A DNA stretch of 64,000 nt from positions 172,292 to 236,291 of the forward strand of contig NZ_JACHGE010000007.1 in NCBI RefSeq assembly GCF_014202225.1. The letters are read 5' to 3'. The DNA comes from Algibacter amylolyticus. GTDB taxonomy: Bacteria; Bacteroidota; Bacteroidia; Flavobacteriales; Flavobacteriaceae. Positions 55,801-63,813 of the stretch are shown here, one piece after another. Each line of letters starts with the position of its first letter. The first letter of the stretch is position 1. The notes beneath the pieces are model-generated. The model had not been told where the DNA came from and did no database searches. It was given only the letters and a program-made list of their open reading frames with translations. The position numbers and the translations under genes were made by a program.

Positions 55801-56709
55801 ATGAATCAAAATACAAACATTACCGATTCTGAATTTAAGACATTTTACGAACCTTTACTCAAAGGTTATGGAGAAGAATTTAAAGATGTTATCAAGTCTA
55901 AAAATGATATTTGTAAACTATTATTTTTAGATTCGAAAGGAATATCAATTGAGAAACTTCTAAGTAACATTGAGAAAGAGTCTGATACTTACATAAAATC
56001 TATGATTTATAGATTAGTTGGAGTTAGAGAAATAATTTACTGTAGAGAAAATAAACAAAAATTAGACGTAAAGTCTGTTTGGGAATTAATTTCGAAGTCA
56101 ATTAAAATTATTCCAAAAGAATATACAATTTCATCAATCGGCTCACAAGGATTTTTATCAATTCCACTTTATAAATTTGATGAGTCTTTAGAAAGTTTTG
56201 ATTTCCTAAGGTTACATATTTGGGATGATTCATTGAATGAATATATTGATTTAGAAAAGTGCGAAAATTTTTCAATTCATACACATACATTTTTTGCAGA
56301 AAGTTGGGTTATAGTTGGAAAAATAATTAACAATAGATTTGACTATAATATTAATTCAGAGAATTCTAATCACTCTTTTTTCAAAGTAGTTTATAACAGT
56401 TCATTAAACGAAGTAAACCAACACACTTCCAAAGCAGTTAATGAAAAAATAGATATAGAACTTTATCAAACATCCGAAGAACTACATTTAGAGAATGGAA
56501 ACTATAAAATAGAAGCTGGTAAATTACATAAATCGGGACATAAAAACTCACCCTTACCTTCTGCAACGTTTTTTTCTTTTACAGGTAAAAACGGCTTAGA
56601 TAAATCGATTGTGATTGGTCCAAAGCATATTTCAGAATCTGTTATAAATAGAAAAATGATTATAGACCCAACAGAACTATTAAAAAAAATTGACAAACAA
56701 TTACTATAA
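55801..56709 (+). CDS. Unknown protein, possible cupin-like fold (cassette 2, first gene)
   Basis: A 302-residue soluble protein that I do not recognise. FSIHTHTFFAESWVIVGKI (about 160-178) has the HxH plus Glu pattern of a cupin-like metal site, and residues 200-300 are beta-rich. The N-terminal half is helical. Its stop is one base before the SLATT gene's ATG, so the two are translationally coupled, as usual for sensor-effector pairs in conflict systems. Whether it senses, regulates or inhibits the SLATT protein is unknown. It starts with a good ATG 40 bp inside the cassette. Confidence 0.7.
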   Translation: MNQNTNITDSEFKTFYEPLLKGYGEEFKDVIKSKNDICKLLFLDSKGISIEKLLSNIEKESDTYIKSMIYRLVGVREIIYCRENKQKLDVKSVWELISKSIKIIPKEYTISSIGSQGFLSIPLYKFDESLESFDFLRLHIWDDSLNEYIDLEKCENFSIHTHTFFAESWVIVGKIINNRFDYNINSENSNHSFFKVVYNSSLNEVNQHTSKAVNEKIDIELYQTSEELHLENGNYKIEAGKLHKSGHKNSPLPSATFFSFTGKNGLDKSIVIGPKHISESVINRKMIIDPTELLKKIDKQLL

Positions 56710-56710
56710 A

Positions 56711-57238
56711 ATGGAAAAGAAAAAAACTATGCTTTTGGATTGGATGAGAAAAGTTCATCAATTAGAATATGCTCATTGTTATCAATCTGAATATTATAGA
56801 AAAATTGAAAAACGAATAGGAATTTCAGCTTTTGTTTTATCAACAATGGTAGCTTTTTCTTATAAGTTTCCTGAAATAAAAAATGAGTGGTTTAATACTT
56901 ATTTATTCTTCCTTGATAAGGATTATTTCTTACCATTTCTATTATTTATAGTTGCTTTATTTACTGGTCTACAAACTTTTTTAAAACCTAATGAAAAATC
57001 AGATATTCATAGAAAACTTGGTCTTGAATATGAAAAAATAAGACACACAATTGAAATAACTCTAACGAAAGAAGAGTCTGAATTAAATATCGATAGAGAA
57101 ATTCTAAAAATCAAGAAAAGTTGGGATTCTATGAATACTATCTATGTAATGGAAAGATATTTTGTAGAAGCTAAAAACAAAGTGAAAAAATTTGAAAAAT
57201 ACCCAAAGGAATTAAGTTTTTTAGAAGATGTGAAATAA
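56711..57238 (+). CDS. SLATT-domain membrane protein, predicted pore-forming effector (cassette 2)
   Basis: A 175-residue protein with two membrane helices (about residues 40-58 and 77-99) after a helical start rich in Trp, His and Tyr. RIGISAFVLSTMVAFSYKFP is the classic first SLATT helix and FLLFIVALFTGLQTFLKPNE the second, followed by a cytoplasmic helical tail. SLATT proteins are predicted membrane-perforating effectors of nucleotide-signalling defence systems. No cyclase is next to it; instead there is the unknown 302-residue protein one base upstream. Start set at ATG 56711; the longer frame from TTG 56690 overlaps the partner gene. Confidence 0.78.
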   Translation: MEKKKTMLLDWMRKVHQLEYAHCYQSEYYRKIEKRIGISAFVLSTMVAFSYKFPEIKNEWFNTYLFFLDKDYFLPFLLFIVALFTGLQTFLKPNEKSDIHRKLGLEYEKIRHTIEITLTKEESELNIDREILKIKKSWDSMNTIYVMERYFVEAKNKVKKFEKYPKELSFLEDVK

Positions 57239-57245
57239 AAACTAC

Positions 57246-57379
57246 AGCTAACACCGTATATAATTTATTGCTGGCTTCTCGCCTACTTACGAAAGTCCTC
57301 GCGGACTTTCTTGGTCGGTAATTATTTACTAAATTAGTTGCTTGAAACACGCAACAAACCATATACAAACACGTTGCCA
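57246..57379 (+). repeat. attC-like site 2 (ends cassette 2)
   Basis: R''-like AGCTAAC to R'-like GTTGCCA. Outer arms GTATATAATTTATTGC / GCAACAAACCATATAC; central hairpin GAAAGTCC TCGC GGACTTTC (57291-57310). Confidence 0.85.
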
Positions 57380-57405
57380 CCAATACGAAAAAACCAACCT
57401 GTCGA

Positions 57406-57915
57406 ATGAAAAAAATTCTGATTTTATTAATAATATTTAATTTTATATCGTGTAGTAAAATCACACCTTCAGGGTTTTGGCTGAATTATGAAACCAACTT
57501 AATTACAGAAAAGCAAAATGACCAAGGACCATTTGGAGGAACATTGTCTATAAATTGGATTGCGGATAATGGTTCTGAATTTAAAATAAAAGAACTAACT
57601 GAATTGACTTTTGAAAATGATTGGAAATTGATTGATAGTACGGAATATAAGAAAGCGGAATTGACTAATATTACGGAATCTGGAAAACCAAATATCAACC
57701 TTCCTCTTAAAAACTTTAAACCTGAATCAAAAAACTCAAATACCGAATCGAAATCTTTTCCTCGTTGGATAGAAACGGATTTCACTCTTTACCGATTTAA
57801 AACAAACTGGCATATTTTTGAATCTGGAACTGATGATTCAACTAATGAAAATGGATTTATATTATTAAGTTCTGACAATAAAAAAATGACAGTTTACCAC
57901 TTATGGGGAGAATAA
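57406..57915 (+). CDS. Putative lipoprotein (cassette 3)
   Basis: A 169-residue exported protein. Residues 1-15 are a lipoprotein signal ending at FISCS (C16), so it would be lipidated. The mature part is beta-rich and polar with a hydrophilic middle (about 85-120). No family recognised. It is the only gene of its cassette. Predicted location is the periplasm or the cell surface; the first codon is a clear ATG 33 bp inside the cassette. Confidence 0.8.
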   Translation: MKKILILLIIFNFISCSKITPSGFWLNYETNLITEKQNDQGPFGGTLSINWIADNGSEFKIKELTELTFENDWKLIDSTEYKKAELTNITESGKPNINLPLKNFKPESKNSNTESKSFPRWIETDFTLYRFKTNWHIFESGTDDSTNENGFILLSSDNKKMTVYHLWGE

Positions 57916-57928
57916 AAAAAAGTACTGG

Positions 57929-58062
57929 TGGCAACATTGTATATAAAAAATTGCTATTTTGTGCTTAACCAATGTTAGTTGCTTTGTTTGCTAGCTTCTG
58001 ATTTTCCTTCGGAAAATCCTCGCACACAAACACGCAACTTTCCATATACGTAACCGTTGTAA
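57929..58062 (+). repeat. attC-like site 3 (ends cassette 3)
   Basis: R''-like TGGCAAC to R'-like GTTGTAA. Outer arms GTATATAAAAAATTGC / GCAACTTTCCATATAC; central hairpin GATTTTCC TTC GGAAAATC (58000-58018). Variant with TTT in the arm. Confidence 0.85.
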
Positions 58063-58067
58063 ACAAT

Positions 58068-58544
58068 ATGAGACAAACGATATTCTTAATACTATCATTA
58101 TTGATTTTCCAAGTTGGAATTTCTCAAAACTTAACTGAATCCGATTTAATTGGAGAATGGGAATTTATTGAATTGCAAGATGAGAATGGAGAAAAACAAA
58201 CTAAAATTCCTCTGATAAGATTCGGAAGAGATATGGGAATTGAAAATGTGAATAGAGATAGTTATGTTTTCAATGATGACGGAACATATAAAAGTTTTAA
58301 TCCGCTGAATGTGTCATATGGAACTTGGTATCTTGACAAAAAAACTCAAGAGATAAATTTGGAACTACAAATTGCACCAGACAGTCCATATTTGCCATCT
58401 CTGAAAAAAGCAAAAATTGTAAAAAAAAGAAAAGACGGATTTTATTATCAAAAACCTGTGAAGAAAAAAATACTGATTTATTCAAAAGACGGAATGACAA
58501 TAGCGGATAGAGAAAAATACGTGTTAATTTACAAACGGAAATAA
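58068..58544 (+). CDS. Secreted lipocalin-like protein (cassette 4)
   Basis: A 158-residue exported protein. Signal peptide LILSLLIFQVGISQ (cleavage after about residue 19), then ESDLIGEWEFIELQDENG and DDGTYKSFNP, the pattern of bacterial lipocalin-like domains (LIGxW and GTY motifs), and a basic C-terminal region with KKKILIYSKDG. No lipid cysteine. It is the only ORF of its cassette, with ATG 11 bp inside. Ligand unknown. Confidence 0.72.
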   Translation: MRQTIFLILSLLIFQVGISQNLTESDLIGEWEFIELQDENGEKQTKIPLIRFGRDMGIENVNRDSYVFNDDGTYKSFNPLNVSYGTWYLDKKTQEINLELQIAPDSPYLPSLKKAKIVKKRKDGFYYQKPVKKKILIYSKDGMTIADREKYVLIYKRK

Positions 58545-58551
58545 ATACTGT

Positions 58552-58684
58552 TTACAACAATGTATAAAAATAATCGCTCAATTTTGGGTTTAACCAAAGG
58601 TCGTTGCAAGTTTACTACGTCTGATTTTCCTGCGGAAAATCCTCGCACGTAAACCCACAACTATTCTTATACTAACCGTTAGGC
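58552..58684 (+). repeat. attC-like site 4 (ends cassette 4)
   Basis: R''-like TTACAAC to R'-like GTTAGGC. Outer arms GTATAAAAATAATCGC / ACAACTATTCTTATAC; central hairpin GATTTTCC TGC GGAAAATC (58623-58641). Confidence 0.85.
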
Positions 58685-58701
58685 AACATAAAAACTAAAC
58701 A

Positions 58702-59490
58702 TTGACAAATAGAAAAATTAACCTAAAAACAATATGGCAAAGAGCTAAAATTAGACCTAGTTTACTGCTTGCTACATTTCAAGGTATTGCATTCTCATTA
58801 ATTTTGTTCTTGCCGATGGCTTTAATAATGAATTCATTAGGAAGTAGTTTTCCATATGTTGAAAATATTGAAATGGTTGAATCTAATGGAATAAAAACAA
58901 GTGCAGTTTTGACTAACATTAAGTCAATTGATAATATCACAATAAATGGTGAAAATCCGCAAATTTTGACTTATGAATTTGATTTAAATGGACAAAAAAC
59001 TCAATCAAAATTTAGTGTTTTTGATCCAGAAAACACCAAAAATCTAAAGAAAGGAGATATTATTCCAATTAAACATTTGAATGGAAAATCTATTGCTATG
59101 GAATATGAACAATATTCATTTAGTATGGATTTTATGTATTATATAGCTGGTGTTTTTTTATTGATTGGTTTAATATTTTTCTATCTTTTATACTCTCGAA
59201 TTAAAAAAGAAATTTCACTTTATAGAACTGGTAGCATTAAAGAAGGCAAAATAATTTCGATTAATCAAAATAGAGGATTTACATTTTCAAAATTCGGACA
59301 GTCGATGGATGTTCACTACGAATATGAAAATAAGGTTGATAAATCAAGAACAAATAATTTCGCTTTAACCAATAATAAGTCAATTGGAGATACAATTCGA
59401 ATTTTGGTTTCTCAAGATGGGAATACATCTTGTCTATATCCAGAATTAATTGCTAAAACTAATGGTTGGAGAGAAAATTACGTTGCCTAA
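58702..59490 (+). CDS. DUF3592-like membrane protein (cassette 5)
   Basis: A 262-residue protein beginning with TTG. Two membrane helices (about 20-43 and 145-168) flank a periplasmic domain of about 100 residues; a second similar domain follows (about 185-250), and the pattern TYEFDLNGQKTQSKFSV plus KKGDIIPI is typical of DUF3592. The stop codon TAA (59488-59490) lies inside the R'' box of attC site 5, so the cassette has no spare 3' space. Function unknown; two-domain tandem structure suggests internal duplication. Confidence 0.78.
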   Translation: MTNRKINLKTIWQRAKIRPSLLLATFQGIAFSLILFLPMALIMNSLGSSFPYVENIEMVESNGIKTSAVLTNIKSIDNITINGENPQILTYEFDLNGQKTQSKFSVFDPENTKNLKKGDIIPIKHLNGKSIAMEYEQYSFSMDFMYYIAGVFLLIGLIFFYLLYSRIKKEISLYRTGSIKEGKIISINQNRGFTFSKFGQSMDVHYEYENKVDKSRTNNFALTNNKSIGDTIRILVSQDGNTSCLYPELIAKTNGWRENYVA

Positions 59491-59614
59491 CAACGTGTAT
59501 AATCAATTGCTAGTCTGTGTGTACTCGGAAAATCCTACGGATTTTCCTCTGGTTCGTTTTCTTTTACTAACTTAGTTCCTGCCAACGCAACTAATCATAC
59601 ACAACACGTTAGGC
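59485..59614 (+). repeat. attC-like site 5 (ends cassette 5)
   Basis: GCCTAAC to GTTAGGC, a perfect RYYYAAC/GTTRRRY pair. Outer arms GTGTATAATCAATTGC / GCAACTAATCATACAC; central hairpin GGAAAATCC TAC GGATTTTCC (59527-59547). Confidence 0.9.
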
Positions 59615-59623
59615 AAAATTTAA

Positions 59624-60418
59624 ATGGAAAAAACAAGCATATACAAATTCTACAGGTTAGGACAATTATTAAATGAATTCAAAACCGATGAAGAACCAAC
59701 AAATATTGAACTATATAATCGAATAGCGAATTTTTTCGATTTCGTAGAAGAATTGAATCTTCAAGTAACAAGTTCTGCAATTACATTAGGAGACATTAAG
59801 AAACATCATAAAAGATTAGATAAAGAATCTCAAGAAAATCCGAAGAAAATTGTTTCTACTGATTTAGTAAAAAAAGTAAATGCTTCTGTAAATAAATTAT
59901 TAACAACCTTTGAGGCTGAAATTTTAAATAAAAACTCATTTGTATTAAGCGACAAAAAATTCCCAACAAAACATTTGATTGATAACCAAACATTACTTTT
60001 TGAAAATGAAAATGTTTTATTGATTGCACCATTTGATGTTCAATTTAATATTATGGAAAGTGCTTTTTGTTTGGCATTTGACAGAAATACAGCATCATCA
60101 TTTCATATGCTATTAGCAACTGAAGAATATGTTAGATTTTTCAATAACTTGTTTTTGGAAGAAAACGAAGAAGATGAAACTATCACCTTTTTTAATTTAA
60201 TTAAAGAAACAGAAGAAATACTTGATGATATTAAACATAATAGTGAATTGACAAGTTTTCTTCATATTATTAGAAAGTATTACCGAAATCAATCTCAACA
60301 TTCGAATAGAAAATTTACGGAATCCGAAGCCACAGAATTATTCAATATTTGCATTAAAGTAATGAACGAAATGTATAAAATAATTGAAAAAACTTTGCCT
60401 AACACCGTGTATAATTAA
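59624..60418 (+). CDS. Hypothetical soluble protein (cassette 6)
   Basis: A 264-residue acidic, mostly helical protein with no signal or membrane part. Segments such as RIANFFDFVEELNLQVTSSA and FNIMESAFCLAFDRNTASSF are strongly helical. I recognise no family. The last codons run into the attC, so the protein ends with PNTVYN, encoded by the recombination site. ATG 59624 lies 15 bp inside the cassette. Function unknown. Confidence 0.75.
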   Translation: MEKTSIYKFYRLGQLLNEFKTDEEPTNIELYNRIANFFDFVEELNLQVTSSAITLGDIKKHHKRLDKESQENPKKIVSTDLVKKVNASVNKLLTTFEAEILNKNSFVLSDKKFPTKHLIDNQTLLFENENVLLIAPFDVQFNIMESAFCLAFDRNTASSFHMLLATEEYVRFFNNLFLEENEEDETITFFNLIKETEEILDDIKHNSELTSFLHIIRKYYRNQSQHSNRKFTESEATELFNICIKVMNEMYKIIEKTLPNTVYN

Positions 60419-60527
60419 TTGCTAGGTCTAGCCTACTCACGAATATTCCTGCGGAATATTCTATCTGTGTTTTATTTGCTAAATTAGTTGCTTAAACACG
60501 CAACTAACCATACACAACACGTTGGCA
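60397..60527 (+). repeat. attC-like site 6 (ends cassette 6)
   Basis: GCCTAAC (60397-60403) to GTTGGCA (60521-60527). Outer arms as in site 1; central hairpin GAATATTCC TGC GGAATATTC (60441-60461), perfect. Confidence 0.9.
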
Positions 60528-60539
60528 AACATTTGAGAA

Positions 60540-61133
60540 ATGAATTGGACAGAAGCATATAAAGTACCATCAAAAGAATATAAATGCGGATTCTGTGAAA
60601 GAGAAATTGCATCTGAACTTGGATTTACTGCAATTGGAACAGTAAGTGCTAATAAACACGGAAGGCACGAATCTTATAAGGGAATTAAAGGCAGTATTTA
60701 TATATGTTATAATTGTAAAAATCCAACATATTTTGACGAGGATAATGAACAATATCCTGATACAAGTTTTGGAAACTTAATTAAGCACATAAAGGAAAAA
60801 GAAGTCGAGGACTTATACCAAGAAGCTCGAAGATGCATGTCTTCACACTCATATACTTCAACAGTTATGTGCTGCCGAAAATTACTAATGAACATTTCAG
60901 TTAGCGAAGGAGCAAAAGAAGGTTTAAGTTTTGTTGATTACGTCAACTATCTAAAAGACAATAATTACATTCCACCAAATGGACAAAAATGGGTTGACGA
61001 AATAAGAAAACACGGAAATACAGCAAATCATAGAATCGTTTTGAAAACAAAAGATGAGGCACTGAAAATATTATTATTTACAGAAATGCTTTTAAAATTT
61101 ATTTACGAATTACCGAATATGATTAATGAATAA
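60540..61133 (+). CDS. DUF4145 domain protein with zinc ribbon (cassette 7)
   Basis: A 197-residue soluble protein. N-terminal CGFCER and YICYNCKNP (CxxC pairs at about 19-22 and 58-61) make a zinc ribbon; the rest is the DUF4145 helical domain with EARRCMSSHSYTSTVMCCRK and LFTEMLLKFIYELP. DUF4145 is common next to restriction and other defence genes, sometimes fused to them, but its activity is unknown. Single-gene cassette with ATG 18 bp inside. Confidence 0.82.
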   Translation: MNWTEAYKVPSKEYKCGFCEREIASELGFTAIGTVSANKHGRHESYKGIKGSIYICYNCKNPTYFDEDNEQYPDTSFGNLIKHIKEKEVEDLYQEARRCMSSHSYTSTVMCCRKLLMNISVSEGAKEGLSFVDYVNYLKDNNYIPPNGQKWVDEIRKHGNTANHRIVLKTKDEALKILLFTEMLLKFIYELPNMINE

Positions 61134-61145
61134 AAAAAAACGATT

Positions 61146-61280
61146 TGCCAACACCGTGTATAATTAATTGCTTGGTTCTAGCCTACTTGCGAAAATTCCT
61201 GCGGAATTTTCACAGGTTCGTAAAAGTTTGCTAATTTAGTTGCTTTACCACGCAACTAACCATACACAAAACCGTTGTGT
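61146..61280 (+). repeat. attC-like site 7 (ends cassette 7)
   Basis: R''-like TGCCAAC to R'-like GTTGTGT. Outer arms as in site 1; central hairpin GAAAATTCC TGC GGAATTTTC (61191-61211). Confidence 0.88.
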
Positions 61281-61292
61281 GCAATACGAAAA

Positions 61293-62045
61293 ATGACATC
61301 GAGACTAAAAAATAACATCAAGAAATTATATGAAACTTTTGAAAAGTATCATAGCAATTCGAATATGAATGGAAGTCCGAATTATGACAATTTAAACAAA
61401 TGGAATGAAGAATTATTCTCAAAATCTCTACCGGAATTAACTGAAGATGATTTATCTCGTTTCACAGGAAAAGCAATTACGACTTGGGGAAATGCAAACG
61501 ATTATAAACATTTCCTACCACGAATTTTTGAATTAACAGCTGAATTAAAAACGCCTTATGAAATTTGGATTGCGTTTGACAAACTCACTCTTGCGGAATG
61601 GAATAAATGGACTGAAAATGAACAGATAGTTATTCAGGAATTTATGATTGCGCTATGGGAAAGTATTCTAAACGATAATAGTGAAAAAGCAGAATGGGAA
61701 TTTAAAGATTACTTTTCTGCGATTGCTCACTTTTATCCGAATTTTACTGATTTACTAAATGTTTGGAACGAATCGGAATCAAAAGCATCAATTAAGCATT
61801 TATCGGAATTTATAGTTGACGAACAAACTGCACTTTTCGATAGAAAAAAAATTAGTGGATTTAACGACCAAAAAGAAAATGCAGGAGAATTTATAAATTG
61901 GATTTTATCAGATAAAATACTTAACAAAATTCAGCAGAAATATTTTGAATTTGAAAAAGAAAGTTTTGCCGAGAAAATATCTTGGGCTGAACAAATAATA
62001 ACAGAGGAACGTAAAAGTACTGCACACAACACCGTGTATAATTAA
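61293..62045 (+). CDS. Hypothetical soluble protein (cassette 8)
   Basis: A 250-residue acidic helical protein with no signal or membrane part. WNKWTENEQIVIQEFMIALW and IAHFYPNFTDLLNVWNESES are helical. No family recognised. ATG 61293 is preferred over the upstream TTG 61275, which lies in the recombination junction. As in cassette 6 the C-terminus (HNTVYN) is encoded by the attC. Function unknown. Confidence 0.75.
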   Translation: MTSRLKNNIKKLYETFEKYHSNSNMNGSPNYDNLNKWNEELFSKSLPELTEDDLSRFTGKAITTWGNANDYKHFLPRIFELTAELKTPYEIWIAFDKLTLAEWNKWTENEQIVIQEFMIALWESILNDNSEKAEWEFKDYFSAIAHFYPNFTDLLNVWNESESKASIKHLSEFIVDEQTALFDRKKISGFNDQKENAGEFINWILSDKILNKIQQKYFEFEKESFAEKISWAEQIITEERKSTAHNTVYN

Positions 62046-62158
62046 TTGCTTGGTCCTTGCCTACTTGCGAAAATTCCTGCGGAATTTTCACAGATTCGTT
62101 AAAGTTTGCTAACTTAGTTGCTTAACCACGCAACTAACCATACACAAAACCGTTGTGG
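62024..62158 (+). repeat. attC-like site 8 (ends cassette 8)
   Basis: R''-like ACACAAC to R'-like GTTGTGG. Outer arms as in site 1; central hairpin GAAAATTCC TGC GGAATTTTC (62069-62089), nearly the same as site 7. Confidence 0.88.
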
Positions 62159-62171
62159 GTAATTTAAGAAA

Positions 62172-63083
62172 ATGACCGAGAAAGATTTAAACATAGTTAA
62201 TTCACTTATGAAACGGACAGAAAACCTGCCTGAAATTCTTCATTTGAGAGCTGCACCGATTGGCTATGAATTGACCGAGAATGATAAAGAATTACTTTTA
62301 GATACTTATCAAAAATTAGATGATATTTTGAAAGAAGTTGCTGCTTTTGTCAATGTTAAGTTTCCTGGAAGACAAGATTATATCCAACCTTGGAATGATA
62401 TAGACTTTGATACTAAAATTGGTGGAATAAAAATAGCTACGACCGATAGAGAACACACCAAATCAGCGTGGAAAAAAGGAATTTTTGATTTAAAGAGTTT
62501 AATTAAATCTCTTATTAACGAAGTTACGCTTCTTGTAGACCAAGAAAATGAAATTAAAGGAAACCCTTTACTTGACGAAAAAGAATGGGATAAATATTAT
62601 GACGAACGTCTTGAAAAAAGAGCAGACCAAGCAGATTTTTTTCTTGATATGATAATTGAAAAAGGGCTTATCAATTTAGATAAATCAACCGTGAGAAAAT
62701 ATTTTAAAAAATGGTTTAATCAATCACAAGATTTCGATTTGCAAATTAAAGATGGAGACTTCGCAATTGAAAACGGAGATATTCAAACTGTTCCTGATTT
62801 TAGTAAAGACAATATTCCCGAATTTCTAAAATGGTTTGAAGATGAAGGAAATAACTTTATGGATTACTTAAAAGAACAAGGCGTGAATGTAAAAAAAGGC
62901 TCAAAAGAAACGATTATCAATAATGGAAATATGATAATTAATAAAAAATCGAAAACTGGAAAACAGACAATTAAAACGGGAACGGAACAAGAGGAATCGA
63001 ATTGGTCAAAAGCGAATACTATAATAGCTTTAGTAGTCGGAATAGCATCAATTATTGGAATTGCTTGGCAAATATGGGGATAA
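62172..63083 (+). CDS. Unknown protein with C-terminal membrane anchor (cassette 9)
   Basis: A 303-residue protein, acidic and helical over most of its length, with one hydrophobic helix at the very end (about residues 285-302, IIALVVGIASIIGIAWQIWG). The preceding KKGSKETIINNGNMIINKKS is a repetitive, asparagine-rich linker. Tail-anchor topology puts the soluble part in the cytoplasm. Tail-anchored proteins with a helical cytoplasmic part occur in several defence systems, but no family was recognised, so this is only a hint. Confidence 0.72.
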   Translation: MTEKDLNIVNSLMKRTENLPEILHLRAAPIGYELTENDKELLLDTYQKLDDILKEVAAFVNVKFPGRQDYIQPWNDIDFDTKIGGIKIATTDREHTKSAWKKGIFDLKSLIKSLINEVTLLVDQENEIKGNPLLDEKEWDKYYDERLEKRADQADFFLDMIIEKGLINLDKSTVRKYFKKWFNQSQDFDLQIKDGDFAIENGDIQTVPDFSKDNIPEFLKWFEDEGNNFMDYLKEQGVNVKKGSKETIINNGNMIINKKSKTGKQTIKTGTEQEESNWSKANTIIALVVGIASIIGIAWQIWG

Positions 63084-63091
63084 AAAACTAC

Positions 63092-63223
63092 CCACAACAC
63101 CGTATAAAAATAATTGCGGTTTAGTGCTTAATCAAAGGTCGTTGCGTGTTTGTAACGTCTGATTTTCCTTCGGAAAATCTTCGCATACAAACCCGCAACT
63201 ATTCTTATACATAAACGTTAGCG
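63092..63223 (+). repeat. attC-like site 9 (ends cassette 9)
   Basis: R''-like CCACAAC to R'-like GTTAGCG. Outer arms GTATAAAAATAATTGC / GCAACTATTCTTATAC; central hairpin GATTTTCC TTC GGAAAATC (63161-63179). Confidence 0.88.
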
Positions 63224-63228
63224 GCAAT

Positions 63229-63813
63229 ATGAAGAAACTAATCCCATTTATAATTTTAATATTAATTTTCGGATGCAAAAACAGTTCGGAAAATAAAACT
63301 GAGATTGTAAAAGAATTGGATTTCAACAAGCATTTGACTGACCAAATTAATTACCCTTTAAAAAAGCTAAACCTAAAACCAATAACAGAGTTAAAATCAA
63401 AAACTCTACGGATTTGGAAATTCCCTGGAGGTGGAGCAGCTTTTGAACAAATGATAGAGTTTAATAAGGCAAAATCGGAATTAATATTTCATTCTTATTT
63501 GCTTGAAGAGTATGAAAATTATGCGGAATTATCTAAACTGAATTTCTCTAAAATTGTCAACGATGCAAAATTAAAAAATGAGCTTAATTCAGTCATTTCA
63601 AATTCGGATTTTATAAACACAAAAAACAGCGATGAATATTGCAAACCCTTTATTGGTTGTGCCGACTTATTTCTAATTGAATTTACGGACGGAAAAATAA
63701 TTACAAAATTTACAATTAGTCACGATATTGAAAAGTGTGTTAATCCAAAAGCGGAAAACGCAAAAAGGATTTTCAAAATAGTAAATCAAATTTTAAATAA
63801 ATACAGCCGCTAA
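63229..63813 (+). CDS. Putative lipoprotein (cassette 10)
   Basis: A 194-residue exported protein with a lipoprotein signal ending ILIFGCKNSS (C16). The mature part is mixed helix and strand with WKFPGGGAAFEQMIEFNKAK; CKPFIGCADLF and KCVNP suggest a disulphide. No family recognised. The stop TAA (63811-63813) lies inside the R'' box of attC site 10. Predicted to be lipid-anchored in an envelope membrane. Confidence 0.8.
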   Translation: MKKLIPFIILILIFGCKNSSENKTEIVKELDFNKHLTDQINYPLKKLNLKPITELKSKTLRIWKFPGGGAAFEQMIEFNKAKSELIFHSYLLEEYENYAELSKLNFSKIVNDAKLKNELNSVISNSDFINTKNSDEYCKPFIGCADLFLIEFTDGKIITKFTISHDIEKCVNPKAENAKRIFKIVNQILNKYSR

